From: Berkiella sp050247135
GTDB taxonomy: Bacteria > Pseudomonadota > Gammaproteobacteria > Berkiellales > Berkiellaceae
DNA: 64,000 nucleotides
Assembly (NCBI GenBank): GCA_050247135.1
Contig: JBFWUT010000009.1
Location: 1-64,000 of the forward strand
Direction: 5' to 3'
Shown here: positions 42,817 through 50,313 of the stretch, piece after piece
How the letters are laid out: every line of letters starts with the position of its first letter
How positions within the stretch are numbered: position 1 is the first letter of the stretch
The notes under the pieces: model-generated
Seen by the model: only the letters and a program-made list of their open reading frames with translations
What the model was told of the DNA's origin: nothing
Database searches by the model: none
Program-made: the position numbers and the translations under genes

Positions 42817-42917
42817 ATTTTGGCCTAAACCCGTGTTGCAAGGCCTTCTGCGCTGCTCATTTACTGAAACGTAAACTCCGCTGCTATTAGGCCTTGCGCC
42901 TTGGCTTAGACCAAAAT
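42817..42917 (-). ncRNA. Long imperfect hairpin between hda and 43103, possible structured RNA or palindromic repeat
   Basis: Outer arms 42817-42831 and 42903-42917 match at 13 of 15. On the minus strand both mismatches become G-U pairs, giving a full 15-bp RNA stem. Next comes a 9-bp stem made by AGGCCTTGC (42890-42898 region) with GCAAGGCCT (42838-42846). A terminal 6-bp stem GTTTAC/GTAAAT follows, again with one G-U only on the minus strand. The wobbles suggest the minus strand is the functional one. It may be a dispersed palindromic repeat instead of a gene. Confidence 0.45.
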
Positions 42918-43000
42918 ATCTCTTTTATATATTGAATGCCTCATGGCGAGTGTAGCTGCATTGTAAGTTAGCCGTTCGTCTGTTGATTGCTACCTTTTGG

Positions 43001-43029
43001 TTGATCTCAGTTGAGTTTCAAAATATAAT
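43001..43029 (+). promoter_or_regulatory. Sigma-70 promoter of the Ala/Lys-rich gene
   Basis: TTGATC at 43001-43006, a 17-bp spacer and a perfect TATAAT at 43024-43029, 74 bp before the ATG of the 43103 gene. Confidence 0.7.
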
Positions 43030-43102
43030 CCCCCGGACTTTGGTTGAATAACTGAGCAAAGAAAACGTTATTACGAATTTTTATCTAGATGAGGTATTAC
43101 GA

Positions 43103-43735
43103 ATGAAATACGTAAACGAATATACAATGGGTACTGCAGCAACCGTAGCAACAACTGGGTTGGCTTATTATTTCTCACCCACCGCTACCTTAACTTTTAC
43201 ATCGATCGCCGGTCTTGCCACATTATCACTTGCTGCTGTAGCAGGTACTTATGCTGCATTCTTAGGCGCAAAAGCTGCTTATAACTACTTCAAAGGCGAT
43301 ACAGCGAAAGTTGAAGGCTCCATTAAAGATAAAAATGGTAACCGACGTTCAGCTCGTTTAGCTCAGAAGCAACAAAAAGAAGAAGTAAAGAATGAAAATA
43401 CGCCTAGCATGTTAAAAAATGGCGTTACTGCGGTTTCCAATACTGCTTCCAACGTAACAACCGCTGTTAGCACCCGTATTAGCAACGCTGTTGGCGCTGT
43501 TAAGAACTGGTGGAAAGGTGAAGAAGCTGCAAAACCTGCTGCTAAAGAAGAAGCTGCAAAACCTGCTGCTAAAGAAGAAGCTGCAAAACCTGCTGCTAAA
43601 GAAGCTGCAAAACCTGCTGCTAAGCCAGTTACACCTGCTTTTGCTGCTAAGAAACAAGCTGCTAAAGCTCCTGCTGTAGAGATGGCTATTCATAACCGTC
43701 CAAAGCGTAATGTTAAGCCTGCTGTTTACAAGTAA
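43103..43735 (+). CDS. Membrane-anchored protein with Ala/Lys/Pro repeat tail
   Basis: 210 residues, not recognised. Two hydrophobic Ala/Thr-rich helices (about 10-27 and 32-58) are followed by a basic segment NGNRRSARLAQKQQK. Next is a helix that could be amphipathic (VSNTASNVTTAVSTRISNAVG), then a tail of EEAAKPAAK repeats (three of 9 residues and one of 8), ending in RPKRNVKPAVYK. The tail resembles histone H1-like or linker sequence. The repeat DNA is nearly identical copy to copy, so it expanded recently. Has its own strong promoter and terminator. First of three neighbouring genes of similar style. Confidence 0.7.
   Translation: MKYVNEYTMGTAATVATTGLAYYFSPTATLTFTSIAGLATLSLAAVAGTYAAFLGAKAAYNYFKGDTAKVEGSIKDKNGNRRSARLAQKQQKEEVKNENTPSMLKNGVTAVSNTASNVTTAVSTRISNAVGAVKNWWKGEEAAKPAAKEEAAKPAAKEEAAKPAAKEAAKPAAKPVTPAFAAKKQAAKAPAVEMAIHNRPKRNVKPAVYK
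43520..43624 (+). repeat. 27-bp tandem coding repeat
   Basis: Three exact 27-bp units (43520-43546, 43547-43573, 43574-43600) and a 24-bp unit (43601-43624) encode EEAAKPAAK x3 and EAAKPAAK. Codons are conserved between the units, which makes length variation between strains likely. Confidence 0.9.
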
Positions 43736-43755
43736 GCCATTACAGCTTTTTAGAG

Positions 43756-43782
43756 AAATGGGCCATTCGGCCCATTTTTTTT
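43756..43782 (+). terminator. Rho-independent terminator of the 43103 gene
   Basis: AAATGGGCC, loop ATTC, GGCCCATTT followed by a run of T up to 43782; 20 bp after the stop. Confidence 0.92.
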
Positions 43783-43866
43783 GCCTCCCATCTGTCTTTT
43801 GTATGATATCTAACCCATTTTAGATACCCTGGTGGCAGTTCCAAGATCCCCCGGGGAAGGTTTGAT

Positions 43867-44895
43867 ATGCAACAAGTATTAGAATTGCTCAAGAAGGCTG
43901 CGACAACCGCTGCACAAAAAGGGTTTACCACTACACAAAAACAACTCGAGTTGTGGTATGTACAGTTAGGGATGATTGCTGCAACACAAAATGTCATTCC
44001 ATTAACGGTTCAGTTATTAAGTAAAGCGGTTGCGGGTATTCAAGCCACATTGAACAGTAGTACTTCAGATGATGCGACCCTCTATGCACAATGCCAAGCC
44101 CAGGCAACCACCTTGTTCCAAAGCCATAATCTCGTTCAAGAGTACGTGGCACAACGAAAAAAATTACAACAAAGTAACCAGAATGCACAAAAAAATCAGA
44201 AATATTTTGATGAGAAAAAAAATGCAGCCGTAACAAACTTCAATCAATACTTAGCACAATTGCTTGCGAAAAATATATTATCAAACGAAGATCTTATGGC
44301 GTTTAACAAGCGTTTACGTGAAACTTTGGCAAAAGATTTCGATGTTAAGCATTTAGCAGAGCCACAACCACAAGCGACGGCAGAGCCTAAATCAGAGCCT
44401 AAGCCTGCGCCACAGAAACAACCGGCTGCTGTACCCCAAGCTGCAGGTAATGTTATGTCAGGTTTATCCAAGATATTCAATGCAGCAACCAGCAATGATC
44501 CCGAAGCGATGAAAGAGGCATCTAAGAACTTCATTGGCTTTCTCATTTCGATGGTGGTTGAGTGTATTGCCAGTGTCTGTCGTATTGTTGCTCCAACAAT
44601 GGGACCATTCATTAGCCAGATGGCAAACATGGCTAAGGGTGCATTTTCAAACTGGTTTTCAACCAATATGGATACGGGTATTCAAAGCGCAAAGGACGCC
44701 AGCAAGCAGCAAGCTGCTCCGTCAACCTCTGCTGCAGCGCCAACAGCTTCGGCGGCTCCGGTAACCCAAGGTTATGGCGGTGCCATGCTGAGTGCGCTAC
44801 AAAATTTCATGAGCAGAAATAGAGGGGTGAACTTGCCTGTTGCGCCTGTGGCACCTGCTCCTGCGGCACCTAGAGCAGCCTCACCAAAGATTTAG
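43867..44895 (+). CDS. Unknown helical protein with Pro/Ala-rich linkers and a membrane segment
   Basis: 342 residues, not recognised. The N-terminal 155 residues are helical and Gln/Asn-rich, with a coiled-coil-like part (QRKKLQQSNQNAQKNQKYF). A Pro/Lys/Ala linker (about 165-195) leads to a hydrophobic segment (FIGFLISMVVECIASVC, about 219-248) with Cys residues. A second Ala/Ser/Pro linker contains APVTQGYG (about 297-304), closely matching APVSQGWG in the next gene, and the C-terminus is PVAPVAPAPAAP. AAGG lies ahead of the ATG. Bounded by terminators on both sides, so it is its own transcription unit. Confidence 0.65.
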   Translation: MQQVLELLKKAATTAAQKGFTTTQKQLELWYVQLGMIAATQNVIPLTVQLLSKAVAGIQATLNSSTSDDATLYAQCQAQATTLFQSHNLVQEYVAQRKKLQQSNQNAQKNQKYFDEKKNAAVTNFNQYLAQLLAKNILSNEDLMAFNKRLRETLAKDFDVKHLAEPQPQATAEPKSEPKPAPQKQPAAVPQAAGNVMSGLSKIFNAATSNDPEAMKEASKNFIGFLISMVVECIASVCRIVAPTMGPFISQMANMAKGAFSNWFSTNMDTGIQSAKDASKQQAAPSTSAAAPTASAAPVTQGYGGAMLSALQNFMSRNRGVNLPVAPVAPAPAAPRAASPKI

Positions 44896-44913
44896 TTAAC
44901 CAAATCCCCCGTT

Positions 44914-44939
44914 GCGAGCCGCAAGGCTCGCTTTTTTTT
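44914..44939 (+). terminator. Rho-independent terminator of the 43867 gene
   Basis: GCGAGCC (44914-44920), loop GCAA, GGCTCGC (44925-44931), then eight T; 19 bp after the stop. Confidence 0.93.
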
Positions 44940-45060
44940 GAGAATGTAGACAACTAAAATAACGTGAATGGCTATTTACATTCGTCGCCGACGAAGGTAT
45001 CCTGAACCCTGTTTGTTGATTGAGCGCTGTACTACACGCTTATATGTAATAGGGGATCCT

Positions 45061-46023
45061 ATGCAATTTTTACATGATCAATGGAAAAATCCTGCCTCAC
45101 GTTACGGTTTCCTAGGGGCCGTTGCTGCATTTTCACTGGTTGGCTCATTGTCTACATTACCATGGTTAGCCGTGTTTGGCGCAAGTGCTGGGATTGGCTT
45201 GGTTTTGTCAGTTGGGATCCAGGTCGTTAGTTATTTTAAATCCATTAGTGATGAAGCAAAGCACACATTACAAGGGTTAAATAATACTTTGGAAGAAGCC
45301 AAAAGAGCGGTTTCCAGAGTGAGTCAAGAATTTGAAGATGCGCCCGAAGGTAAACCGCCTACGATAATTCAAAATGTGAGAGGGGTGGTATCAAGGGTGA
45401 GTAAAGAAATGGATAATGCGCCCAAGAACGAGCCTCCTACCGTTATGCAAAATGTTAAAGCTGCTATTTTTGAAGCAAAAGAAGCCGTAGCGAAAGTGAA
45501 TAAAGAATTAGGTGAAGCACCAGCCGGTGAAGAGCCCACATTAGCCCAAACGGTCAAGAAAACCATTGGTGAAGTGAATGAAACAGTCGATCAGGGGCGA
45601 AGCGGTTGGGCCGGATGGTTTTTAAACCTCAATAAACCTTCAGCTGCCAATAAAGATCCTCTGCCAAAACCTGCTGCTAAGACTGCATCAGCGCCCAAAG
45701 CACCAGAACCTAAAGCAGTAGCGCAAAGGGCAACGCGTAAAAAAAAATTAACAGAATCTGATAAAACATCTCAAACACCGGCAAAGGCGTTAAAAGCCAA
45801 GGTTGATGAACAGGTTGATGAGGCGGCTGTTGATGCCTTATTAGCCACATTCGATCAGCCTGCACAACCACCCGTGTCAGCACCAGTGAGTCAAGGTTGG
45901 GGCGCGTGGGCAAGATCGTGGGTGCCGTCGTTTTCGGGGCAAAGTACTAAAAATGTTGAACCGCAAAAAGCTACGCCGCCGCAAGGGCTGCGCAAATCAA
46001 CCAGACAAGCAGCAAAACATTAA
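45061..46023 (+). CDS. Membrane-anchored protein with three 24-residue repeats and a basic histone-like tail
   Basis: 320 residues from ATG 45061 (AGGGGA upstream; the frame opens earlier at 44968 but overlaps nothing useful). Two hydrophobic helices lie at about 15-58. Three helical repeats of 24 residues follow at 83-106, 109-132 and 142-165, each ending in a pattern like AP-x3-PPT-x2-QNV. A Lys/Ala/Pro linker contains TRKKKL. APVSQGWG at about 274-281 matches the preceding gene's APVTQGYG. The C-terminus reads LRKSTRQAAKH; RKST is identical to histone H3 residues 8-11, which may be chance. Function unknown. Confidence 0.65.
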   Translation: MQFLHDQWKNPASRYGFLGAVAAFSLVGSLSTLPWLAVFGASAGIGLVLSVGIQVVSYFKSISDEAKHTLQGLNNTLEEAKRAVSRVSQEFEDAPEGKPPTIIQNVRGVVSRVSKEMDNAPKNEPPTVMQNVKAAIFEAKEAVAKVNKELGEAPAGEEPTLAQTVKKTIGEVNETVDQGRSGWAGWFLNLNKPSAANKDPLPKPAAKTASAPKAPEPKAVAQRATRKKKLTESDKTSQTPAKALKAKVDEQVDEAAVDALLATFDQPAQPPVSAPVSQGWGAWARSWVPSFSGQSTKNVEPQKATPPQGLRKSTRQAAKH

Positions 46024-46622
46024 TTCAGTTTTAAGGCAAGCGAAGCTACTCGCTTGCCAAGCGCCTTGCAAAGTTCTTTTTCATCCGTACTGATAGGTAT
46101 TTCGTTATGTGCTCCTGCTAAATGGCTGGGGCCATAAGGCGTACCGCCTGACTGCGTATTCATTAAAGCACTTTCACTATAGGGCATTCCGACTAGCAAC
46201 GCACCATGGTGTAGCAACGGTAACATCATGCTCAGCAGCGTTGCTTCTTGTCCGCCATGTAATGAAGACGTCGAAGTAAAAACTCCGGCTGGTTTACCAA
46301 TTAATTTACCCGATAGCCATAATTGCAACGTCGAATCTAAGAAGTATTTTAAGGGCGCAGCCATATTCCCAAAACGAGTGGGGCTGCCAATAATGAGTCC
46401 CGCGCATTGTTCTAAGTCTTCTAAGGTGGCATAAGGTGCCCCCTCGCTGGGAACAGCGGGAGAGGTGGCTTCACTGACTGCTGATACGGCAGGAACGGTG
46501 CGAATTCTCACATCGATACCCCCCACACTTTCAGCCCCACGCGCAATCAAATCGGCCATTTTAGCGGTGGCACCGTGGCGGCTATAGTAAATAATCAGAA
46601 CGTAGGGGTTGGTCGAAGTCAT
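46020..46622 (-). CDS. wrbA: WrbA-type NAD(P)H:quinone oxidoreductase
   Basis: 200 residues. Flavodoxin-like FMN protein that reduces quinones by two electrons. The FMN phosphate loop is YYSRHGATAKMA; GSPTRFGNMAAPLKYFLD and TSSLHGGQEATLLSMMLPLLHHG are WrbA signatures, as is GGTPYGPSHLAG near the C-terminus. Convergent with the 45061 gene, the two ends overlapping by 4 bp. Divergent from acyP across a gap holding a large inverted repeat. Confidence 0.94.
   Translation of the reverse strand: MTSTNPYVLIIYYSRHGATAKMADLIARGAESVGGIDVRIRTVPAVSAVSEATSPAVPSEGAPYATLEDLEQCAGLIIGSPTRFGNMAAPLKYFLDSTLQLWLSGKLIGKPAGVFTSTSSLHGGQEATLLSMMLPLLHHGALLVGMPYSESALMNTQSGGTPYGPSHLAGAHNEIPISTDEKELCKALGKRVASLALKLN
46035..46058. 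terminator. Hairpin at the convergent wrbA / 45061-gene ends
   Basis: GGCAAGCG (46035-46042) pairs with CGCTTGCC (46051-46058), 8-nt loop, inside the last wrbA codons and just after the plus-strand gene. No strong T-tract on either strand. Confidence 0.4.
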
Positions 46623-46646
46623 GATAAACTTACCCTCAATGACATG

Positions 46647-46727
46647 AGAAGATGAGTTGATTGCTAACGCAGCTGCAGGGCCCCACTGGGGGATGGGTGC
46701 AGCGAGTAAGCAATCAACTCGTCTTCT
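46647..46727. repeat. 81-bp inverted repeat in the wrbA-acyP intergenic region
   Basis: Arms of 19 bp at 46647-46665 and 46709-46727 with a single mismatch (T46653 against G46721, a U-G pair in plus-strand RNA). The interior contains GCAGC/GCTGC-type and CCCC-act-GGGG pairing, so the whole element can fold as one long branched hairpin. TTTTATT follows on the plus strand. Could be a structured leader, a terminator-like element or a mobile palindromic repeat. Confidence 0.6.
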
Positions 46728-46768
46728 TTTATTAAACCGAATTGAAAGGAATTATAGCAGGAGCGTTT

Positions 46769-47041
46769 ATGAAAAGCTGCCGACGTTGCGTTATCAAGGG
46801 AAGAGTACAGGGTGTTTTCTTTCGCCAAAGTACTTTGGAACAAGCAGAAAGGTTAGGTATTACAGGTTGGGTACGTAACCTAGATGATGGCGATGTAGAG
46901 TGCGTTATTTGTGGTGATAATGAGATCCTTGAACAAATGCTAACCTGGTTAAACAAGGGACCAGAAAGAGCGCAAGTTATTCAAATGTCGAGTGAGGAAA
47001 TTTCTTGGCAAGATCACAGTGATTTTAAAATTACCCGCTAA
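46769..47041 (+). CDS. acyP: Acylphosphatase
   Basis: 90 residues from ATG 46769 (CAGGAG upstream), the typical length. Hydrolyses acyl phosphates such as carbamoyl phosphate and 1,3-bisphosphoglycerate. The phosphate loop GRVQGVFFRQ carries the catalytic Arg, and GWVRNLDDGDVE carries the catalytic Asn. Single gene, divergent from wrbA. Confidence 0.94.
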   Translation: MKSCRRCVIKGRVQGVFFRQSTLEQAERLGITGWVRNLDDGDVECVICGDNEILEQMLTWLNKGPERAQVIQMSSEEISWQDHSDFKITR

Positions 47042-47128
47042 TTTTTAGTATTGGTATTGCTTTCTGACCTAAATAGCGTTATTTTTTGCCCACCTCAAAT
47101 TTGATTCAATGGTATAGGAAAAAAAATA

Positions 47129-47617
47129 ATGCAAGCAGGAAAATTCATTCAAGCTGCAACGCTCGTTGTTCTTTCAAGTTTAATGGGTGCATGCTGCAAC
47201 ATGGGCCAGTGCACCACGGCTGATGCAGCTGCCGCTGTAGTTGAAAAAGAAAAAAATCTCGCTGTCCTCAAAAACAGCACTTATTATTTCGCATTTGATA
47301 AATCAGAATTATTAGATGTTGCAAAAGTCGAATTAGATGAAGTCGCTAAGCACTTAGCTGAGAATCCTAACCGAAAAATCCATATCGATGGTAACACCGA
47401 TATTCGTGGCCCTGAAAAATATAATATGGCTTTAGGTATGCGTCGTGCTGAAGCGGTTGCTGAGTATTTGGTTAGCAAAGGTATTCCTGCTGATCGTATC
47501 ACCGTTGAAAGCCATGGCGCGCACAACTTGGTGAACAAAGGCTCCGATAATCAAGCCCATGCGCAAAATCGTCGCGCTCATGTGGTATTCGAAGCGGTTG
47601 ATACTGCCACGGCTTAA
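47129..47617 (+). CDS. Pal-like OmpA-domain lipoprotein
   Basis: 162 residues. The lipoprotein signal peptide ends in a lipobox LMGAC (lipidated Cys at about 21), with further Cys residues just after it (CCNMGQC). The C-terminal OmpA domain has YYFAFDKSEL, IHIDGNTDIRGPEKYNMALG and NRRAHVVFE, with the Asp and Arg that bind diaminopimelate in peptidoglycan. It anchors the outer membrane to the wall. No tolB or ybgF is adjacent, so it is probably not the pal of the main tol-pal cluster. Confidence 0.86.
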   Translation: MQAGKFIQAATLVVLSSLMGACCNMGQCTTADAAAAVVEKEKNLAVLKNSTYYFAFDKSELLDVAKVELDEVAKHLAENPNRKIHIDGNTDIRGPEKYNMALGMRRAEAVAEYLVSKGIPADRITVESHGAHNLVNKGSDNQAHAQNRRAHVVFEAVDTATA

Positions 47618-47628
47618 TCTAATCTGTC

Positions 47629-47662
47629 CCCTCTCCTGTGAAGGAGAGGGTGCCCGAAGGGC
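47629..47662. terminator. Double hairpin between the OmpA-type gene and proS
   Basis: CCCTCTCC (47629-47636) pairs with GGAGAGGG (47643-47650); a second small stem GCCC-gaa-GGGC follows at 47652-47662. It lies between convergent genes. Elements of this CCCTCTCC...GGAGAGGG plus GCCCGAAGGGC type are common intergenic repeats in many proteobacteria and may serve as bidirectional message ends. Confidence 0.6.
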
Positions 47663-47673
47663 GGGTGAGGATT

Positions 47674-49389
47674 TTAAATCTGAATCTTGCCCTTCAAACT
47701 CTCAACAACATTTGCCAAATTCAACTCTTCAACCTGACCCGATCGACGATTCTTATACTCAATTGTTCCCGCGTCCAAGCCACGTTCACCTAACACTAAG
47801 CGATGGGGGATCCCAATCAATTCAGCGTTGGCAAACATCACGCCAGGGCGTTCGTTGCGATCATCGAGTAATACTTCAAAGCCAGCGGCTTGCAGATCTT
47901 GATAAAGCACAGTGACGGCATCACGAACGCGTTGCGATTTATCAAATTGCATGGGGACGAGAACAATCTGGAAGGGCGCCATGATATCAGGCCAAACAAT
48001 CCCATTTTCATCATGGTGTTGTTCAATGGCTGCTGCCACAATGCGGGAAACGCCAATACCATAACAACCCATTTCCATGACTGTTTGTTTGCCTTGATCG
48101 TTCAGCACAGTGGCTTTCATGGCAGTACTATATTTATTGCCCAATTGGAAAATATGGCCAACTTCAATGCCGCGTAAGATCTCTAAGGTGCCTTTGCCAT
48201 CCGGGCTAGGATCTCCCGCCACCACTTTGCGTAGATCTGCAACAACCGTAGGCAGTGGCAGATCGCGTTCCCAGTTGACGCCAATATAATGTTTGTCATT
48301 TTGGTTAGCACCGCAGGAAAAATCACTCATGTTGAGCACATGATGATCGGCGATGATGGGGATATTGAGATCTTTGGGACCCACAAAACCAGGTGGGCAG
48401 TTAACCGTTCGTAGTAAAGTTGCTTCATCTACCATCGTGAAAGGCGCAGCAACCAGCGGTAATTTTTCCGCTTTAACAGGGTTCAATTCGTGATCGCCTC
48501 GCAATAGCAACGCAACCACAGGTGCTTCATCGGTTCCTTTGACTAGGAGCGTCTTTAAGATCTGTTTTGTTTCTAGCCCCATGAAAGCGGCTTGCTCAGC
48601 AACCGAGCGAATATTCGGGGTTTCTTTGATGCTTAAAGCTTGAGTCGGTGTCTGGCGTTTGAGCTCTGGGAGTTTGGAAGTCGCTAATTCCACGTTGGCC
48701 GCATATTGGCTTTCTGGCGCATAAGCAATAGCATCTTCACCGGAATCGGCGAGCACGTGAAACTCATGTGATTGACTACCACCAATCGCACCGGTATCGG
48801 CTAATACTGCGCGAAAGGATAAACCTAAACGAGTGAAAATCTGCGAATAGGCACCATACATCGCATCGTATGTTTCTTGCAGTGAGGCTTTATCAATATG
48901 AAATGAATATGCATCTTTCATGATAAATTCACGGGCACGCATGACGCCAAAACGCGGACGGATCTCATCGCGAAATTTGGTTTGAATTTGATAAAAACAG
49001 GCCGGTAATTGCTTATAACTGCGTAATTCATTACGCATTAAATCTGTGATCACTTCTTCATGGGTTGGGCCATAGCAGTAATCTCGATTATGGCGGTCTT
49101 TCATGGTGAGAAGTTGCGGGCCAAATTGTGTCCAGCGTCCCGTTTCTTGCCACAATTCTGCCGGTTGCATGGCAGGCATCAATACTTCTTGGGCACCAAT
49201 ACGGTTCATTTCTTGCCGAACAACCTCGGTGACTTTTTGTAACACGCGCATCCCAATGGGGAGCCAGGAATACAATCCTGAAGATAATTTACGGATCATG
49301 CCTGCGCGAAGCATCAGCTGATGACTCACAAGCTCTGCATCGGCAGGGGTTTCTTTAAGCGTGGCAAGGAGTAGTTGGCTAGTACGCAT
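47674..49389 (-). CDS. proS: Prolyl-tRNA synthetase
   Basis: 571 residues from ATG 49389, the usual length (E. coli 572). A longer frame starts with TTG inside bamD. Class II synthetase, bacterial type with the INS (YbaK-like) editing domain between motifs 2 and 3. Landmarks are GLYSWLPIGMRVLQ, the motif-2 region FRDEIRPRFGVMRAREFIMKD, GAIGGSQSHEFHV and MGCYGIGVSRIVAAAIEQ (motif 3). It starts 4 nt past the bamD stop and should be co-transcribed with it. Confidence 0.96.
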   Translation of the reverse strand: MRTSQLLLATLKETPADAELVSHQLMLRAGMIRKLSSGLYSWLPIGMRVLQKVTEVVRQEMNRIGAQEVLMPAMQPAELWQETGRWTQFGPQLLTMKDRHNRDYCYGPTHEEVITDLMRNELRSYKQLPACFYQIQTKFRDEIRPRFGVMRAREFIMKDAYSFHIDKASLQETYDAMYGAYSQIFTRLGLSFRAVLADTGAIGGSQSHEFHVLADSGEDAIAYAPESQYAANVELATSKLPELKRQTPTQALSIKETPNIRSVAEQAAFMGLETKQILKTLLVKGTDEAPVVALLLRGDHELNPVKAEKLPLVAAPFTMVDEATLLRTVNCPPGFVGPKDLNIPIIADHHVLNMSDFSCGANQNDKHYIGVNWERDLPLPTVVADLRKVVAGDPSPDGKGTLEILRGIEVGHIFQLGNKYSTAMKATVLNDQGKQTVMEMGCYGIGVSRIVAAAIEQHHDENGIVWPDIMAPFQIVLVPMQFDKSQRVRDAVTVLYQDLQAAGFEVLLDDRNERPGVMFANAELIGIPHRLVLGERGLDAGTIEYKNRRSGQVEELNLANVVESLKGKIQI

Positions 49390-49393
49390 GCGT

Positions 49394-50152
49394 TTAGCTA
49401 ACCTCTTCAGCAAACGGTGAATCAGGATAATTCATCATCAGAACTCGATAAGCATCATTTGCTAAATCGGGCATGTTTAATTCACGGTAAGCCTCAACCA
49501 TAATGGATAAGGCCTCTGCTAAGCTGGGAGAACCGTCAAAGTTGGTGACAACATAACTGGCACGGTTAATCGCTGCTAGATAGGCCCCTTTTTGCAGGTA
49601 ATAGCGTGCAGCTACCAGTTCATTTTGGGCAATTAAATTGCGCAAATAAATGATCCGTTGTTTGGCATCGTTGGTATAAATACTGTTTGGGTATTGCTGT
49701 GCCAACAAAGTGAAAACACCCAAGGCTTTTTTAGCAGGGGTCGGATCTCTGTCTTCTCTTTCCATCGGTAAGTAACGGCTCAAGAAGCCGACCGCTTCTG
49801 AAAAGTGGATAAGACCTTTCATGTAGTAGGCATAGTCGACATCAGGGTGTCTTGGATACATCCGGATAAACCGTTCAACAGCAGGTAACGCTGAAGGGAA
49901 ATCTTCATTCAGATAGTAAGTATAAATCGCACCAAGTTGCGCTTTGTCGGCATATTCACCGAAAGGATAGCGCGATTCTAGGGCTTCGAAGTCCTCGATA
50001 GCGCTCTCATAATTTTTGCGCTTCACATTTTTGACGCCCTGAGCATAAATATCATTGGGCGACATGTTGTTATATTTTTCGTCTTTCGAGGTAGAATGAC
50101 ACCCTGCGAGTAGCAGAGAAGTAATAATGAGTAATATAGATGACTTTTTCAT
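49394..50152 (-). CDS. bamD: Outer-membrane assembly lipoprotein BamD
   Basis: 252 residues, the normal length. Lipoprotein signal with lipobox LLAGC, followed by TPR-like repeats (YAQGVKNVKRKNYESAIEDF, LESRYPFGEYADKAQL, FIRMYPRHPDVDYAYYMKGL) that form the BamD scaffold. It is the essential lipoprotein of the BAM complex that inserts outer-membrane beta-barrels. Divergent from rluD, the conserved yfiO/rluD/yfiH/clpB arrangement. Confidence 0.96.
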   Translation of the reverse strand: MKKSSILLIITSLLLAGCHSTSKDEKYNNMSPNDIYAQGVKNVKRKNYESAIEDFEALESRYPFGEYADKAQLGAIYTYYLNEDFPSALPAVERFIRMYPRHPDVDYAYYMKGLIHFSEAVGFLSRYLPMEREDRDPTPAKKALGVFTLLAQQYPNSIYTNDAKQRIIYLRNLIAQNELVAARYYLQKGAYLAAINRASYVVTNFDGSPSLAEALSIMVEAYRELNMPDLANDAYRVLMMNYPDSPFAEEVS

Positions 50153-50313
50153 GCTAACCTGGCCGCTTATCTTTTTGTTATCACTGCGTGGGGCGAGTCT
50201 ATCTTAGCAGGGCAGAGGTTGCAATTTTTGTCGGGTTAAGACGTTCTCATAAGCTTTGTTGTGTTAGAATATTTGCTGATTTTAAGGTTTGCAGACCTTG
50301 TATAAGTTGTCGT

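Noticed and set aside
43520..43624. Possible CRISPR array
   Set aside because: Units are adjacent with no spacers and are in frame in a coding sequence.
43412..43693. Open frames antisense to, and in another frame of, the EEAAKPAAK repeat gene
   Set aside because: Repetitive Ser/Phe/Cys-rich or Leu/Lys-rich products are frame shadows of a tandem repeat with few stop codons.
47559..47915. 118-aa plus-strand frame running from the OmpA-type gene into proS
   Set aside because: It crosses a double hairpin and is antisense to the conserved C-terminus of ProS; no start site.
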